Shown here in pieces: positions 27,680 to 37,923 of a stretch of 64,000 nt of DNA (position 1 is the first letter of the stretch; each line of letters opens with the position of its first letter). This stretch comes from Thermococcus sp. MAR1 (GTDB lineage Archaea; Methanobacteriota_B; Thermococci; Thermococcales; Thermococcaceae), in assembly GCF_012027305.1 (NCBI RefSeq), contig NZ_SNUF01000001.1, positions 434,001 to 498,000 on the forward strand, written 5' to 3'. The notes beneath the pieces were generated by a model that was given only the letters and a program-made list of their open reading frames with translations, did not search any database and was not told the DNA's origin. Both the position numbers and the translations under genes were made by a program.

Positions 27680-29188
27680 TTAGATATCGACCTCTCCCTT
27701 CTCCTTCAGCTCCCTGTACATCCGCCAGGTGATTATCGGTCTCTTTGCCGCCAGAACGTCGTCCACCCTCTTCACCGCTGTGTTGTGGGGTGCGTTCTTG
27801 ACGACCTCCGGGTTGCTGTAGGCTTCCTCACTTATCCTCTTCAGAGCCTCGACGTACGCGTCGAGTTCCTCCTTGCTGACGGTCTCGGTGGGTTCTATCA
27901 TGAGCGCCTCGTGGACTATCAGCGGGAAGTAGATGGTCGGAGCGTGCATTCCAAAGTCGAGAAGCCTCTTAGCCACGTCAAGGGCTTTAACCCCCGTTTC
28001 CTTCTTCATGGGTTCTGCACTGAACACAACCTCGTGCTTCCTGAGCTCCTTATGGGGCAGCTCGTAGCCCCTCGTTCCCTTCAGCTTCTGGGTGAGGTAG
28101 TTGGCGTTGAGAACGGCTATCTCACTGACCTCCCTGAGGCCTTCCCTGCCCATCACCTTTAAGTATGTTAACGCCCTGACCATCACAGCAAAGTTGCCGT
28201 AGAGCTCCTTCACCTTGCCTATGCTCTTTGGCACGTTGTAGTCGAGGTAATAGCGATCGTTCTCCTCGTCGTAGCCCACGAGCGGAACCGGCAGGTAGTC
28301 CTTGAGGAAGTCCTTGACGCCAACTGGCCCGCTACCAGGGCCCCCGCCGCCATGCGGGGTCGAGAACGTCTTGTGCAGGTTGAGATGTACGACGTCAAAG
28401 CCCATATCTCCGGGCCTGACCTTTCCGAGGACCGCGTTGAGGTTTGCCCCGTCGTAGTAGAGAAGCCCACCTGCCTTGTGGACTATCTTTGCTATCTCAA
28501 GTATCTCGTCCTCGAAGATGCCGAGGGTGTTGGGGTTCGTGAGCATTAAACCCGCGGTTCTCTCGCTCACGGCGTTCTCCAGTGCCTCGAGGTCAACGGT
28601 TCCGTTCTCGTTGGAGGGTATCTCGATGACCTTGAAGCCTGCCATGGCGGCACTGGCGGGATTAGTTCCATGGGCAGAGTCTGGAACGAGCATCTCCATC
28701 CTCTGGGTGTCCCCCCTGTCGAGGTGGTAGGCCCGAATTACCATCACTCCGGTGAACTCGCCGTTCGCTCCGGCAGCCGGCTGGAGGGTGAAGCGGTCCA
28801 TGCCGGTTATCTCTTTCAACCACTGTTCCAGCTCCCACATTATCCTTAGCGCTCCCTGGACGGTTCTCTCGTCCTGGTAGGGATGCACGTAGGCAACTCC
28901 CGGATGGCCGGCTATCTCCTCGTTTATCTTGGGATTGTACTTCATTGTACAGGAACCGAGAGGGTATATGCCCGAGTCAACGCCGTAGTTCATCTCGCTT
29001 AGTCTCGTATAGTGCTTGACGACCTCAGGCTCGCTCAGCTCGGGAAGGTTGAGCGGGCTTTTTCTCCTCAGCCTCTCCGGAATTTCAACCTCAACGTTCT
29101 CAATAGGCTTTGGCATGGTGTAGCCGACCCTTCCCTCATGGGAAAGCTCAAAGATGAGCGGTTCGTTCCACTTGGCCTGGCGGAACAT
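27680..29188 (-). CDS. gcvPB: Glycine dehydrogenase (decarboxylating) subunit 2
   Basis: The C-terminal half of the P-protein as a separate 502-residue chain. [20 protein letters not shown] carries the PLP-binding Lys. With subunit 1 it decarboxylates glycine and passes the aminomethyl group to the H-protein. Its ATG directly abuts the stop of gcvPA, so the subunits are made together. gcvT and gcvH are not in this window. Confidence 0.95.
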   Translation of the reverse strand: MFRQAKWNEPLIFELSHEGRVGYTMPKPIENVEVEIPERLRRKSPLNLPELSEPEVVKHYTRLSEMNYGVDSGIYPLGSCTMKYNPKINEEIAGHPGVAYVHPYQDERTVQGALRIMWELEQWLKEITGMDRFTLQPAAGANGEFTGVMVIRAYHLDRGDTQRMEMLVPDSAHGTNPASAAMAGFKVIEIPSNENGTVDLEALENAVSERTAGLMLTNPNTLGIFEDEILEIAKIVHKAGGLLYYDGANLNAVLGKVRPGDMGFDVVHLNLHKTFSTPHGGGGPGSGPVGVKDFLKDYLPVPLVGYDEENDRYYLDYNVPKSIGKVKELYGNFAVMVRALTYLKVMGREGLREVSEIAVLNANYLTQKLKGTRGYELPHKELRKHEVVFSAEPMKKETGVKALDVAKRLLDFGMHAPTIYFPLIVHEALMIEPTETVSKEELDAYVEALKRISEEAYSNPEVVKNAPHNTAVKRVDDVLAAKRPIITWRMYRELKEKGEVDI

Positions 29189-30529
29189 TCAGGCCACCTC
29201 CTTGAGGGCCTCTATTAGTGCATCGACCCATTCTTTTCGCGTGGTCTCAGTTGCGGCGAAGAGAGCGCTCTCTCCCAGCTCCGGGAAGTGCTCCCCAATG
29301 TAGTAGCCGCCGTGGACGTTCCTCCCAAGAAGGGCCTCGTGTATCTCGTTGTAGGGCTTGCTGAACCTCACAAGAACATCCTTGAAGTTGATTCCTTTGA
29401 AAGGAATCTCGGCGACCTCTGAAAGCCTCTTCTTGAGGTATGCGGTGTTCTTGAGGATGACTTCTCCGAGTTCGGTTAAACCCTTCGGCCCAAGGGTCGC
29501 AAGGTGTATTGCCGCTGCAACAGCCACTAGCGCCTCATTTGAACATATGTTCGAAGTTGCCTTGGCGCGTCTTATGTGCTGCTCCCTGGTCTGGAGGGTC
29601 ATGACGAAGGCCCTCCTTCCCTCGGCGTCTTTGGTCATTCCGATTATTCTTCCGGGCATCTGTCTTATCAGCTTCCTGTCATTCTTAACCGCGAATATCC
29701 CCGCCCTCGGGCCGCCGAAGTTCATTGGGCTGCCGAAGTAAGCCGCCTCTCCAACGACAACATCGGCTCCTAGTTCCCCGGGTGCCTCCACCACACCGAG
29801 GATCGTTGGATCGACGCCGACTACGAAGAGCGCTCCAGCGTCATGAGCGATTTCGCCGATGGCGATGATTTCCTCCTCGAGCATTCCGAAGAAGTTTGGA
29901 ATCTCTATGTACACCCCAGCGGCGCCATCAACCGCCTCCTTGAGCTTCTCCAGGCTCAACTGGCCGTTTTCGTTCCAGTCCACGTACTCGATCTCCAGCC
30001 CCGGGCCTGCGGTGTAGGTGTGGAGAACCCTTTTCTTCTCTGGGCTGAGTGCTTTGGGAGCTATGAACTTGTTTCTTTTAGTAACCCTTGCGGTCATCAA
30101 AGCTGCCTCGGCCATAGCCGTTCCCCAGTCGTACATTGAGGCGTTAACTATTGGTAGCCCAACGAGTTCCGCGATGAGACTCTGGTACTCAAAGAGTGCC
30201 TGGAGCATTCCCTGGCTTATCTCCGGCTGGTAGGGCGTGTAAGCCGTCAGGAACTCGCTTCTCTCGATGAGGTATTTCACGTGGGCTGGAACGTAGTGGA
30301 AGTACGTCCCAGCTCCAAGGAAGCTGGGCATCTCAAGAACGGTTCTGTTTTTGGAGAGAACCTCGTTGAGTTCGAGAAAGACCTCGTACTCACTCTTTCC
30401 GTCGGGGAGGTTGAACTCCTTGACCATGCCCTTTGGAACGTCGGAGAAGAGCTCCCCAATGGAAGAAAAACCTATATCTTCGAGCATCTCATCCCTATGC
30501 GCAGCGTTGGGGAGGTAGTGCCTTCCCAT
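29189..30529 (-). CDS. gcvPA: Glycine dehydrogenase (decarboxylating) subunit 1
   Basis: The 446-residue N-terminal half of the P-protein. It begins [20 protein letters not shown] and has the conserved segments [33 protein letters not shown] and [12 protein letters not shown]. The ATG at 30529 follows GAGGGTGAT; the GTG at 30538 overlaps that site. A TATA element (GCATATAAC) near 30580 drives gcvPA-gcvPB. Confidence 0.95.
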   Translation of the reverse strand: MGRHYLPNAAHRDEMLEDIGFSSIGELFSDVPKGMVKEFNLPDGKSEYEVFLELNEVLSKNRTVLEMPSFLGAGTYFHYVPAHVKYLIERSEFLTAYTPYQPEISQGMLQALFEYQSLIAELVGLPIVNASMYDWGTAMAEAALMTARVTKRNKFIAPKALSPEKKRVLHTYTAGPGLEIEYVDWNENGQLSLEKLKEAVDGAAGVYIEIPNFFGMLEEEIIAIGEIAHDAGALFVVGVDPTILGVVEAPGELGADVVVGEAAYFGSPMNFGGPRAGIFAVKNDRKLIRQMPGRIIGMTKDAEGRRAFVMTLQTREQHIRRAKATSNICSNEALVAVAAAIHLATLGPKGLTELGEVILKNTAYLKKRLSEVAEIPFKGINFKDVLVRFSKPYNEIHEALLGRNVHGGYYIGEHFPELGESALFAATETTRKEWVDALIEALKEVA

Positions 30530-30655
30530 GCGTATCACCCTCTGAACTTTAAGACAGTCGTTGAAAATAGGGTCGGCATTGTTATATGCTTTGTGTTTGG
30601 GATCCTGAAAGAAAACCCTTAAAGCCCGTATTGGAAAGCTTTGGGAGGGGTCATC

Positions 30656-31333
30656 ATGATAATAGGATTCGACTTCGACGGCACACTGGCTGACACGTAT
30701 TCATGCATAGAGGAAGCCTTCAAGAGGGCCTTAGAGAAACGGTACCGCTGGCTCCCCCTCAAAGGTCTCTGGGCCAAAGCACTCACCAAGTTGGAGAACT
30801 ACTTCGAGAGACCCACCTTTGGAAGCCACAAGAAAACTTCGAAGCCACCCTTCTTTCTGCGCACGAAATTCTTCGAGACATGGTTCGAGGAGAGGGCAAA
30901 GCTGAGCAAGCCCCTCGACGATGCCCCAGAACTGCTGAAGAAACTCAGGGAGGATGGCCACACGGTCATTTCCTTCTCGGCCGAGGATTTCATTGACGGG
31001 ATGAAGGTTAGAAGGCTTAAGGAGATGGGGATCTACGATCTCTTTGACGATGTTATAGTTTTCGGGCGTGAAATGACGATAGACGAAGCCTTCAGAAAGG
31101 TTCGGGAGAAGTACGGGGAGGAGATATTTGTATGGGTTGACGACAAGCCCTGGCGATTCATAGGGCATGGCGATGAGAACACCGAGTACGTCTGGTACTA
31201 CTTCCCGTTCAGTGCGAAGTTCGTCGAGAAAAACCGCGAGAGGCTCGCCCTAATACCACACCTTCATGTGATACGCGATCTGTGGAGCATATTCGACGTG
31301 ATAGAAAGGATTAAACAGGAGCGCTCAACCTGA
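30656..31333 (+). CDS. HAD-superfamily hydrolase
   Basis: A 225-residue HAD protein. Asp6 and Asp8 in [11 protein letters not shown] form motif I, FSAEDF gives motif II, and WVDDKPW gives the acidic motif IV. The cap between residues 12 and 95 is long, helical and basic ([17 protein letters not shown]), and I do not recognise it, so the substrate is unknown. The ATG at 30656 follows GGGAGGGG. The last nine bases overlap the convergent gene. Confidence 0.82.
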   Translation: MIIGFDFDGTLADTYSCIEEAFKRALEKRYRWLPLKGLWAKALTKLENYFERPTFGSHKKTSKPPFFLRTKFFETWFEERAKLSKPLDDAPELLKKLREDGHTVISFSAEDFIDGMKVRRLKEMGIYDLFDDVIVFGREMTIDEAFRKVREKYGEEIFVWVDDKPWRFIGHGDENTEYVWYYFPFSAKFVEKNRERLALIPHLHVIRDLWSIFDVIERIKQERST

Positions 31334-31609
31334 ATCCGCATTGGTGTATTCTATCGTGTCCTCGACGAACTCGTCGTAGGTTTCCTTGTCAACCTCCTCG
31401 AGCTCCATCATGAACTCCCTTCCCAGGGCCCACCTCACGGCCACCTCTCCCCTGTTCGTTTCCGCCATCACCAGGCCGAAGGGCAGGTCGCCCGCCCAGT
31501 GGTGCTTTGAGAACTCGATGGAAAAGCCCCTTCTTTCCAGCTCTCTCAGTATGAGTTCGTACGTTTTGACCGGTCCGTGCGGACTCCTCACGAATCCAAT
31601 ATAGGGCAT
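31325..31609 (-). CDS. Small protein of unknown function
   Basis: I do not recognise this 94-residue protein. The first half is basic and aromatic (MPYIGFVRSPHGPVKTYELI, then LRELERRGFSIEFSKHHWAG) and the last 30 residues are acidic (ELEEVDKETYDEFVEDTIEY). It has no membrane segment. The start follows GGTGAG with a TATA element (GGTTTTAAATC) upstream. It is convergent with, and overlaps, the HAD gene. Confidence 0.72.
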   Translation of the reverse strand: MPYIGFVRSPHGPVKTYELILRELERRGFSIEFSKHHWAGDLPFGLVMAETNRGEVAVRWALGREFMMELEEVDKETYDEFVEDTIEYTNADSG

Positions 31610-31700
31610 TTTTACTCACCATTGTTCCCTTTGTGGACAGATTTAAAACCTTTTCGGTTGCCCTAACAAAGTTTAAAAGTCGAAGGCCAAACTCCGACAC

Positions 31701-32381
31701 ATGAGACCCACACCGCTACCGGGCAAAGCGCTGAAACTCGGGAGGGTGCTCATCATAGCGGACCTCCACCTGGGCTACGAAGTCAGCATGGCGAGGGAGG
31801 GCTTTTACCTGCCCCGGGTGTTCAACGAAGTCGTTGGAAGGCTGAAGTCCCTCCTCGAGCGGGAAAAGCCGAAAATACTCGTCGTGGATGGTGACCTGAA
31901 GCACTCCTTCGTGCCCGAGTGGCGGGAGAGGGAAGAGCTGAGGGCGTTCGTTGAAGAGGTTGGACCTTTAGTTGACGAGCTGATTCTCGTTAGGGGCAAC
32001 CACGACGTTGGAATCCTCTGGCTCAAGGAGCTGGGCGTCGAGATCGTTGATGAGTTTGAACTTGCCGGATGGAAGCTGGTCCATGGTCACAAACTCGTCG
32101 ATGGGGAGCGCTTCATCATAGGACACGAGCATCCATCGATACGCCTCCGCGATGAGGTGGGAGCGCTCGTCAAGGTGCCCGTCTTCTTGATGGGTGAGAA
32201 ACTGATCGTCCTTCCAGCCTTTAGTCCCTGGGCGTACGGAAACGACGTGCTCAGGGAGATAGTTTCCCCATTCCTCAGGGTATATGACGTCTCCAGCGCG
32301 AGGCTTCTGGTTCCTCTGGACGAGGAACTCCTGGACTTCGGCAGACTCGCCGACTTGAGCAGGGTCTTGGGCTCGCTCTGA
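31701..32381 (+). CDS. Calcineurin-like metallophosphoesterase
   Basis: A 226-residue protein with all five metallophosphoesterase motifs in order: IADLHLGYE (Asp, His), VVDGDLKHS (Asp), RGNHDVG (Asn, His), VHGHK (His) and GHEHPS (His). These would bind two metal ions. It resembles the small archaeal and bacterial phosphoesterases often tied to nucleic acid metabolism. The substrate is unknown. No ribosome binding site precedes the ATG. A TATA element (AGTTTAAAAG) about 26 bases upstream implies a leaderless mRNA. Confidence 0.87.
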   Translation: MRPTPLPGKALKLGRVLIIADLHLGYEVSMAREGFYLPRVFNEVVGRLKSLLEREKPKILVVDGDLKHSFVPEWREREELRAFVEEVGPLVDELILVRGNHDVGILWLKELGVEIVDEFELAGWKLVHGHKLVDGERFIIGHEHPSIRLRDEVGALVKVPVFLMGEKLIVLPAFSPWAYGNDVLREIVSPFLRVYDVSSARLLVPLDEELLDFGRLADLSRVLGSL

Positions 32382-32428
32382 TGCCAACCTTTTAATACCT
32401 GGAGCTGAACTACTCTCCGGGTGATAGG

Positions 32429-33187
32429 ATGAGAAAGAGATCCCTGGGAATCATCGGCGCGATGCTCGTTCTCATGATTCTCGTTTCAGGGTGCATCTCC
32501 TCTGGGGGAAGCAACTCCACAACTACCACAACGACGTCATCAAATCTGCCCTTCACGAAGGAGCAGCTTGAGAGCGCCGTTGCTGGAATAAATAGCTATG
32601 AGTACGTTATGGACGTTAAAACGTACAACGGAACCAAACTCGCTGCGACGCTCCACTCCTCTGTTGCCATAGACAAGGAAAACAAGATGAAATCCTCGGT
32701 TACAGTGGCCAACAAGACGGGCAGGCTCATCTACGCCGTTTACTACTACACCACCAAGGCCGGGTTTGTAACGCTGACGAACAAGAGCGGCCTTGTAAAC
32801 TGGCAGTTCTCGTGTTATGATACTGGTAAAGGGCCGGAGATGAACTCAACACTTCTAGACAACCTGTGGAAGGATTTTCCGCTTGAAAACGCGACCGTGA
32901 CGGCGGAGGCCGACTACTATCTCATCACTGTCAACCACACGATCTGGAGCGAAAAGGGGAATGAAAAGGACTACAGTGGCACCGTGACGGTAAAACTGAC
33001 CAAAGACCTTATTCCTGTCGAGATAGTCCAGAGAACATACTACAGAAGGGATGGGCAGAGGTGGGTGGACGAGGTAAAGATAGAAATACAGAACGTTAAC
33101 TCCGTCTCTGTAAAACCTCCGGAGCCCCTTGTGGACTACCTTAAGAGTCAGGGGGTGGATTTGGAGGAACTTCTTGGAAAATGCTAA
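32429..33187 (+). CDS. Secreted lipoprotein, function unknown
   Basis: A 252-residue protein. A basic start and hydrophobic segment lead to the lipobox LVSGC at about residue 22. A Ser/Thr-rich linker with a run of Thr follows, probably O-glycosylated, then a beta-rich domain with several N-glycosylation sequons (NKT, NKS, NST, NHT). It should be anchored by lipid on the outer face of the membrane. The domain recalls LppX/LolA-like lipid-binding folds, an impression rather than a match. It resembles the lipoprotein at 35565-36368 in layout. Confidence 0.78.
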   Translation: MRKRSLGIIGAMLVLMILVSGCISSGGSNSTTTTTTSSNLPFTKEQLESAVAGINSYEYVMDVKTYNGTKLAATLHSSVAIDKENKMKSSVTVANKTGRLIYAVYYYTTKAGFVTLTNKSGLVNWQFSCYDTGKGPEMNSTLLDNLWKDFPLENATVTAEADYYLITVNHTIWSEKGNEKDYSGTVTVKLTKDLIPVEIVQRTYYRRDGQRWVDEVKIEIQNVNSVSVKPPEPLVDYLKSQGVDLEELLGKC

Positions 33188-33232
33188 AGATTTAAATTCT
33201 TCTTTCCCTATTTCCCTCTGGTGGAATGAGGT

Positions 33233-33940
33233 ATGGACGTATTGAGTGCCCTGGTGTTCTTCGCATACGCGCCTGCCCTGGTGATACTCTGGTACTTCTA
33301 TCACGCCGACAGGTATGAACCCGAGCCCAGGAGGTACGTCATAGGGACCTTCCTACTGGGAGCGACGATCTCAGTCGGCATAGCTTACATAATAGAGAGT
33401 TTCCTGACGCTGGGGGGAGCCGTCACCCCGGTTCTCCCGACGACGGCTTTCTACGTGGCCATGATTGCCGGAATCGTTGAGGAGCCGGCAAAGGCGCTGG
33501 CAATAAGGTGGCCATTCAAAGCCAACCAGATGGATGGTATAATGGACGGTCTCGTCTACGGTGTTGCCGCTGGACTGGGTTTTGCTGCGACGGAGAACTT
33601 CCTCTATGGGCTGGGATACGGTGTCTCAGTGACCATCGTGAGGGCGTTCCTGACGCCGTTCGCCCACGGTGCCTGGAGTGCGGTGATAGGTGTTGGCTAC
33701 GGAATGAAAGCCGAGGGAAAGATAGACTCCCTTACGCCGTACTTTCTCCTCGCGATGCTCTTACACTTCATCTGGGACTACTACGCCTTCCTGAGCCGCG
33801 AGGTTCCGGCGTACAACATCATCCTTATACTGCTCATACTCGTGAACCTCGCAATACTCCGCTACTTCCTGATAATGGGTCAGGCCGAGGACGTCGACCG
33901 GCTTTGGTACTACTGGTTCAAACGGAGGGATGAGGTATGA
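33233..33940 (+). CDS. PrsW-family intramembrane metalloprotease
   Basis: A 235-residue membrane protein with about seven hydrophobic segments. The family metal motifs are present: EEPAK (Glu83-Glu84), ATENF (Glu121), AHGAW (His145) and LLHFIWDYYAF near the C-terminus. PrsW-type proteases cut membrane-anchored regulators. Since a lipoprotein gene precedes it and secreted proteins follow, surface sensing is possible but not shown. It overlaps the next gene by ATGA. Confidence 0.85.
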   Translation: MDVLSALVFFAYAPALVILWYFYHADRYEPEPRRYVIGTFLLGATISVGIAYIIESFLTLGGAVTPVLPTTAFYVAMIAGIVEEPAKALAIRWPFKANQMDGIMDGLVYGVAAGLGFAATENFLYGLGYGVSVTIVRAFLTPFAHGAWSAVIGVGYGMKAEGKIDSLTPYFLLAMLLHFIWDYYAFLSREVPAYNIILILLILVNLAILRYFLIMGQAEDVDRLWYYWFKRRDEV

Positions 33941-34137
33941 AGCTGGAAGAGGCCCTGTTTGAAGCGAGGCCATACGTGGAATACTACGAGAGGCTTGAAA
34001 GTCTAGTGAAACGTCTCTGGGAGGAATCCGTTGATGAAAAGGACTTTCTCCAGCTCCTCCGAGGAGAGATAGAACGCGCTCAGGAGCCTTTTAAGACTGA
34101 CCTCAGGATATTCCTCCAGAAGTTCGAGGTGCTTTAG
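33937..34137 (+). CDS. Small helical protein cotranscribed with the PrsW-like protease
   Basis: I do not recognise this 66-residue, highly charged and probably all-helical protein (MKLEEALFEARPYVEYYERL and so on). It has no membrane segment. The start overlaps the protease stop (ATGA), so it is translationally coupled and may be a partner. Confidence 0.72.
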   Translation: MKLEEALFEARPYVEYYERLESLVKRLWEESVDEKDFLQLLRGEIERAQEPFKTDLRIFLQKFEVL

Positions 34138-34199
34138 TTTTTATTTTTTTAGGGTAATCCTTATAATCAAAACCAGCATTAACTTTTTTGGTGGGTTCG

Positions 34200-34826
34200 A
34201 TGAGAAAAGAGATCATCATTGTCAGCGTTCTTCTGCTGGCAGTGTTTATTTGGGCCATAGAAAGCCATATTAAAAGCCCACCTTCGGTGGAAGACGTTAT
34301 ATCTTCCATCGAAAACCAGGATTCATTCTGCTGGAGGGCGGAGCTTACTGACAATCTCACGAAGGAAGAAATCTTTGCCTGCGTGAACTATAAAAACCAG
34401 AGCGCCTTCTGGAAGGTGACTTCGGGTAACGGAAACTCGCTTATCAGGGCGTTTCCTGGCGATGAATTCTACGGCCTCAACTGGGATCTTGCGCTCCATA
34501 GCAAAGGTGTTGAGTGGAACGTCATGAACTTCGCGGCCTGGGTTCTAAAGGAAGGGACCATTGATAACGTGACCCATGTAAGTGATAACGAATATGAGAT
34601 ACGGGCTACCCTCCGCTGGGTGGAGAGCTACGCGGTAGGAACCATCGAAAATGGGCATATCGTCAGGGTCAAGAACGAGGTCATAGCTTTCTTTAGGGTA
34701 AACGAAGACGGTAAGCTGCTCGGAGGACGCTTTATCTGGAAACAGGGGGAGAACTGCGAGGGTAGTGAATGCCAATGCAAAGAAAAGATGGGAAGCTTTG
34801 AGGTTCTCGGACCTTGGGGAGGCTGA
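34200..34826 (+). CDS. Membrane-anchored extracellular protein, function unknown
   Basis: A 208-residue protein with an N-terminal membrane anchor (IIIVSVLLLAVFIWAIES) and an outer domain. The domain has sequons (NLT, NQS, NVT) and a C-terminal Cys-rich patch, ENCEGSECQCKE, which may form disulfides. I do not recognise the family. The ATG at 34200 follows GGTGGG. Confidence 0.72.
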   Translation: MRKEIIIVSVLLLAVFIWAIESHIKSPPSVEDVISSIENQDSFCWRAELTDNLTKEEIFACVNYKNQSAFWKVTSGNGNSLIRAFPGDEFYGLNWDLALHSKGVEWNVMNFAAWVLKEGTIDNVTHVSDNEYEIRATLRWVESYAVGTIENGHIVRVKNEVIAFFRVNEDGKLLGGRFIWKQGENCEGSECQCKEKMGSFEVLGPWGG

Positions 34827-34840
34827 ACCAGGTGGTCCGT

Positions 34841-35458
34841 ATGTCGAGGCTGAGGAGGGCGCTAGTGGTTGCCCTCCTCCTTCTCCTTGTCCCCATGTTC
34901 TTCGAGGGCTATACCTACCGCTATGAGCTTGAAAGCCGGGGTTTCATGTCGTTCTCGGAGATGGGCTTTGGCGTCGCCTGCCCAGGCATCCTTCGGGCCT
35001 ATTACCAGATAAACGACGAGTGGGAGGTGAAGTTCGTTAGCTCTTACTTCCCGGGGGAGAACGATTCCAGGAAGTTCAACGACCCCAACGCGGTGATAGC
35101 GGAATTCGAGCGGAAGGCCCGGTCAAGGAGGCTCATCAGCGCGGGCGATTACTCCGTTTTAGTTCTCTCCAGAGACGAGAACGGCAGTTTTTTGAGCACC
35201 CATTACCGGCTCAAAGCCGTTTACGAGCAAGAAACCCTCAGGAAGGTTTCCTTCAACATCACCCACTCCCTCAACTACGGCCCGGGGAACAGTAGCGTCT
35301 TGGTGGACTACGTTGATATTTACAAGACTTACGACGTTAAGGAAACCCGTTGCTGGCAGGTCCTTATCGGCTGGTTCAAGCCCTTGCTGAAGAGGTATCT
35401 CCGGCGCAGGCTCGGTGATGTGCCTTACCCCAATCCATGGGACAATGAACCCTGGTGA
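34841..35458 (+). CDS. Secreted protein of unknown function
   Basis: A 205-residue protein with a basic N-terminus and hydrophobic signal (LRRALVVALLLLLVPMFFEG), then a domain with sequons NGS, NIT and NSS and a basic C-terminal helix (KPLLKRYLRRRLGD). I do not recognise it. The ATG at 34841 follows AGGTGGT, 14 bases after the previous stop, so the two are probably cotranscribed. Confidence 0.7.
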   Translation: MSRLRRALVVALLLLLVPMFFEGYTYRYELESRGFMSFSEMGFGVACPGILRAYYQINDEWEVKFVSSYFPGENDSRKFNDPNAVIAEFERKARSRRLISAGDYSVLVLSRDENGSFLSTHYRLKAVYEQETLRKVSFNITHSLNYGPGNSSVLVDYVDIYKTYDVKETRCWQVLIGWFKPLLKRYLRRRLGDVPYPNPWDNEPW

Positions 35459-35564
35459 CTTTTCCACTTTTTGTAAACTTTTATTAGTGGTGTGCAAAAT
35501 CTGAATAGAAAAAGTATTTAAGTCCACCCGCGCACATTCTGATGAAACTATGGGAGGTAGTACC

Positions 35565-36368
35565 ATGAGGAAGGTTACGGCCCTTTTGCTGGTCGGTCTC
35601 ATCGTACTGGCAAGCGGGTGCATTGGGGAGAACGTCGGCCTGACCAAGGAGAAGGTTCTGAACGCCATCGAGAACATTGAGACGGCCAAATACGACCAGA
35701 ACTTCTCGATGACCATGCACTTCGTTGATCCGAGGACAAACAGGGCCGTCAACATAACGATGTCTGGTCACGTCATCGGGATGTTCAACAAGACCGCAGG
35801 CTTGGAAAAGGGAAACATGAGCATGAATACGCACACCATGGGGATGGACATCAACTTTGACTGGCCCTACTTCGTCAACGGCACCAGCACGTACATCAAC
35901 GTTGACGGAAAGTGGTACCGCGTCTCCAGCAATGATACCATCTACTCCCAGGCGAAGGGTTCACTCAACGTCGCCTACATAGAGAACCTCTTGAAGAGGA
36001 AGAACGTGACCATCAAAAAGCTAGCCGACGGATATGCCTTCCGCGTCAACGTCACCTTCTGGGAGTTCGTTAACGCCACCAACCAGACCGGCTACCTCGA
36101 CGAGGTCTGGGGAACTCTCCCCGGCAGCGTGACCGTGGATACAATATCCGGATGGGTCGAGGTTCATCTCAGGGACGATGGAACGCCGATCTTTATCGAG
36201 ACATACATGAGTATTGTAATGACGATAACCGCAATCTCCAAGAAGCCTGTGGAAGTCCACATGACGGTTCACGAGGAGGTCAGGTTCTCTGACGTGAACA
36301 AGCCGGTGCATATAGTGGCTCCCGAGGGAATTGAGAACGCCAGCAACTTTGGTGAAATGTTCTGGTGA
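35565..36368 (+). CDS. Secreted lipoprotein, function unknown
   Basis: A 267-residue protein with the lipobox LASGC at about residue 19 and then a Met- and Asn-rich beta domain with many sequons (NFS, NIT, NKT, NMS, NGT, NVT). Layout and the phrase LTKEKVLNAIENIETAKY resemble the N-terminal part of the lipoprotein at 32429, which suggests two diverged paralogues. It should sit on the outer membrane face. The ATG at 35565 follows GGGAGGTAG. Confidence 0.78.
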   Translation: MRKVTALLLVGLIVLASGCIGENVGLTKEKVLNAIENIETAKYDQNFSMTMHFVDPRTNRAVNITMSGHVIGMFNKTAGLEKGNMSMNTHTMGMDINFDWPYFVNGTSTYINVDGKWYRVSSNDTIYSQAKGSLNVAYIENLLKRKNVTIKKLADGYAFRVNVTFWEFVNATNQTGYLDEVWGTLPGSVTVDTISGWVEVHLRDDGTPIFIETYMSIVMTITAISKKPVEVHMTVHEEVRFSDVNKPVHIVAPEGIENASNFGEMFW

Positions 36369-36416
36369 GAACATCGCCTGTTACTTTTTCTTCTCTTTCT
36401 GTTTGCCACCGAATCT

Positions 36417-37145
36417 TCATGAAGAATCTCGCGAGATGATTATGAGGAGAGTTCCCAACGACACGATGAACACCCAGCTGGCCAGTACTCTTGATGTCCT
36501 TGAAAGACGGTTGGATAGGACCGCTTCGTTCCATGGGGAGATCCACAGTTCTACCAAGGTCTTGTTGTATCCCTTTTCCAGTTTCCCCCTCCTGCAGATA
36601 CTGCTAAGGTTGAAGTACGAGACATCCCATCCCATGTCCCTGGAGACATTCTTGATTTCCCCGATATCTGAACTGGTGACAACCGTTGAAAGCACTATGA
36701 GGTCTCCCTCTTCTTGGGTTTTGTAGAGTCTGATTCCCGTTTCATTCTCGAAGTACCTTAGGTGTGAAAGTGTTCTGGATCCGGAGGGGACGGATATTCT
36801 TATAATTCCGCAGTAATCCTCCGTCACCTTCCCCCATTGATACGTTGATGATATCCTCTGGTACTCGCCGATGCTCTCCGAGTACCCACTGAGGGCGACG
36901 GCAAACTTACCGGTAAAATACATGCTCATCACCAAGATCAACAACAGAGATACGCCCAGGGGCTTAAAGGACCTGCAGAGAAACCAGCAAACTATTGATA
37001 TAGCCGTTACAGAGACCCATGAAAAGAGTAAGAGGTAGAGTTCCCCAAAAGAATAAGCCGATTTCAGAGTTAGATAATAAGCGATTGCCGTTATGGACAG
37101 TACTGCGGTTATTGACGCAGTTCTAATGGAGGGTCTAAGTGTCAT
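36417..37145 (-). CDS. Membrane protein of unknown function
   Basis: A 242-residue protein with three N-terminal membrane segments, an outer domain of about 110 residues with a few sequons and two Cys, and one C-terminal segment (VFIVSLGTLLIIIS). Codon use looks less GC-rich than in neighbouring genes, which may mark a recent arrival. I do not recognise the family. Confidence 0.66.
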   Translation of the reverse strand: MTLRPSIRTASITAVLSITAIAYYLTLKSAYSFGELYLLLFSWVSVTAISIVCWFLCRSFKPLGVSLLLILVMSMYFTGKFAVALSGYSESIGEYQRISSTYQWGKVTEDYCGIIRISVPSGSRTLSHLRYFENETGIRLYKTQEEGDLIVLSTVVTSSDIGEIKNVSRDMGWDVSYFNLSSICRRGKLEKGYNKTLVELWISPWNEAVLSNRLSRTSRVLASWVFIVSLGTLLIIISRDSS

Positions 37146-37176
37146 GTGTGGAAATAAGCTAAAAAATTAAAAATCT

Positions 37177-37923
37177 TTACCTGAGCCCAAGCGTTTTAAG
37201 ATACTCCAGCATCTTTTTCACATCGTTCGCTATGACGACGTCGAACAGTCCCTTAAGCCTGGCCAGATTGTCATCTTTGTAGAATAGGACGTCGCTCTCC
37301 GTCCAGAGTGTCACTCTGAGTCCAAGGGAACGCGCCCAGTGGAGGGCCTGAACCGTCTTTTCAAATCCAATGAGGGGTATCGCCTCCATGGGGACGTTTA
37401 TCGACCAGAGGTTGAGCTCTTTCTTCAGCTTTGGAATCAGTGGAACAACCTCTTCGCGGTCTATTAACAGTCCCATCACGGTCTCTCTGTCGTGCTTCCT
37501 GTACTCTCTGAGCGCATCTATGATGAAGGAGGACACCATGACCCTTTCCGGATCGTTCCGAGTCACTATTCTAGCGACTTCTCCTGCCGCATCGGTGTCT
37601 TTAAGCTCGATGTTGATTAGGGCATTCTCTGGGAGGACTTCAAAAACTTCCTCAAGCGTCGGGATTCTTTCGCCCATTCCTATGTCTGCCCTCTTCAGCT
37701 CTTCTAGTGTCATCTCCTTCTGCTTTCCGACCATGTCACTCGTCCTGTCTATGGTCTCATCGTGCATCACTATTGCTTCTCCATCCTTGGTCAGCCAGAC
37801 GTCAAGTTCGATTCCATCTGCTCCTGCCTCAATCGCCTTCCTAAATGCCAAAAGGCTGTTCTCAGGGTAGGCGCTCATGTATCCCCTGTGCCCAAGGACG
37901 ATAACCCTATCACGTTCCCACAT
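37177..37923 (-). CDS. Glycerophosphodiester phosphodiesterase
   Basis: A 248-residue GDPD TIM-barrel enzyme that hydrolyses glycerophosphodiesters to glycerol phosphate and an alcohol. [16 protein letters not shown] carries the catalytic His and the ENS motif, [12 protein letters not shown] the metal-binding Glu-Asp, and [11 protein letters not shown] the second His. There is no signal peptide. I chose ATG 37923 ([14 protein letters not shown]), preceded by GAGGGCG; ATG 37938 is also possible. It overlaps the end of the upstream paralogue. Confidence 0.9.
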   Translation of the reverse strand: MWERDRVIVLGHRGYMSAYPENSLLAFRKAIEAGADGIELDVWLTKDGEAIVMHDETIDRTSDMVGKQKEMTLEELKRADIGMGERIPTLEEVFEVLPENALINIELKDTDAAGEVARIVTRNDPERVMVSSFIIDALREYRKHDRETVMGLLIDREEVVPLIPKLKKELNLWSINVPMEAIPLIGFEKTVQALHWARSLGLRVTLWTESDVLFYKDDNLARLKGLFDVVIANDVKKMLEYLKTLGLR

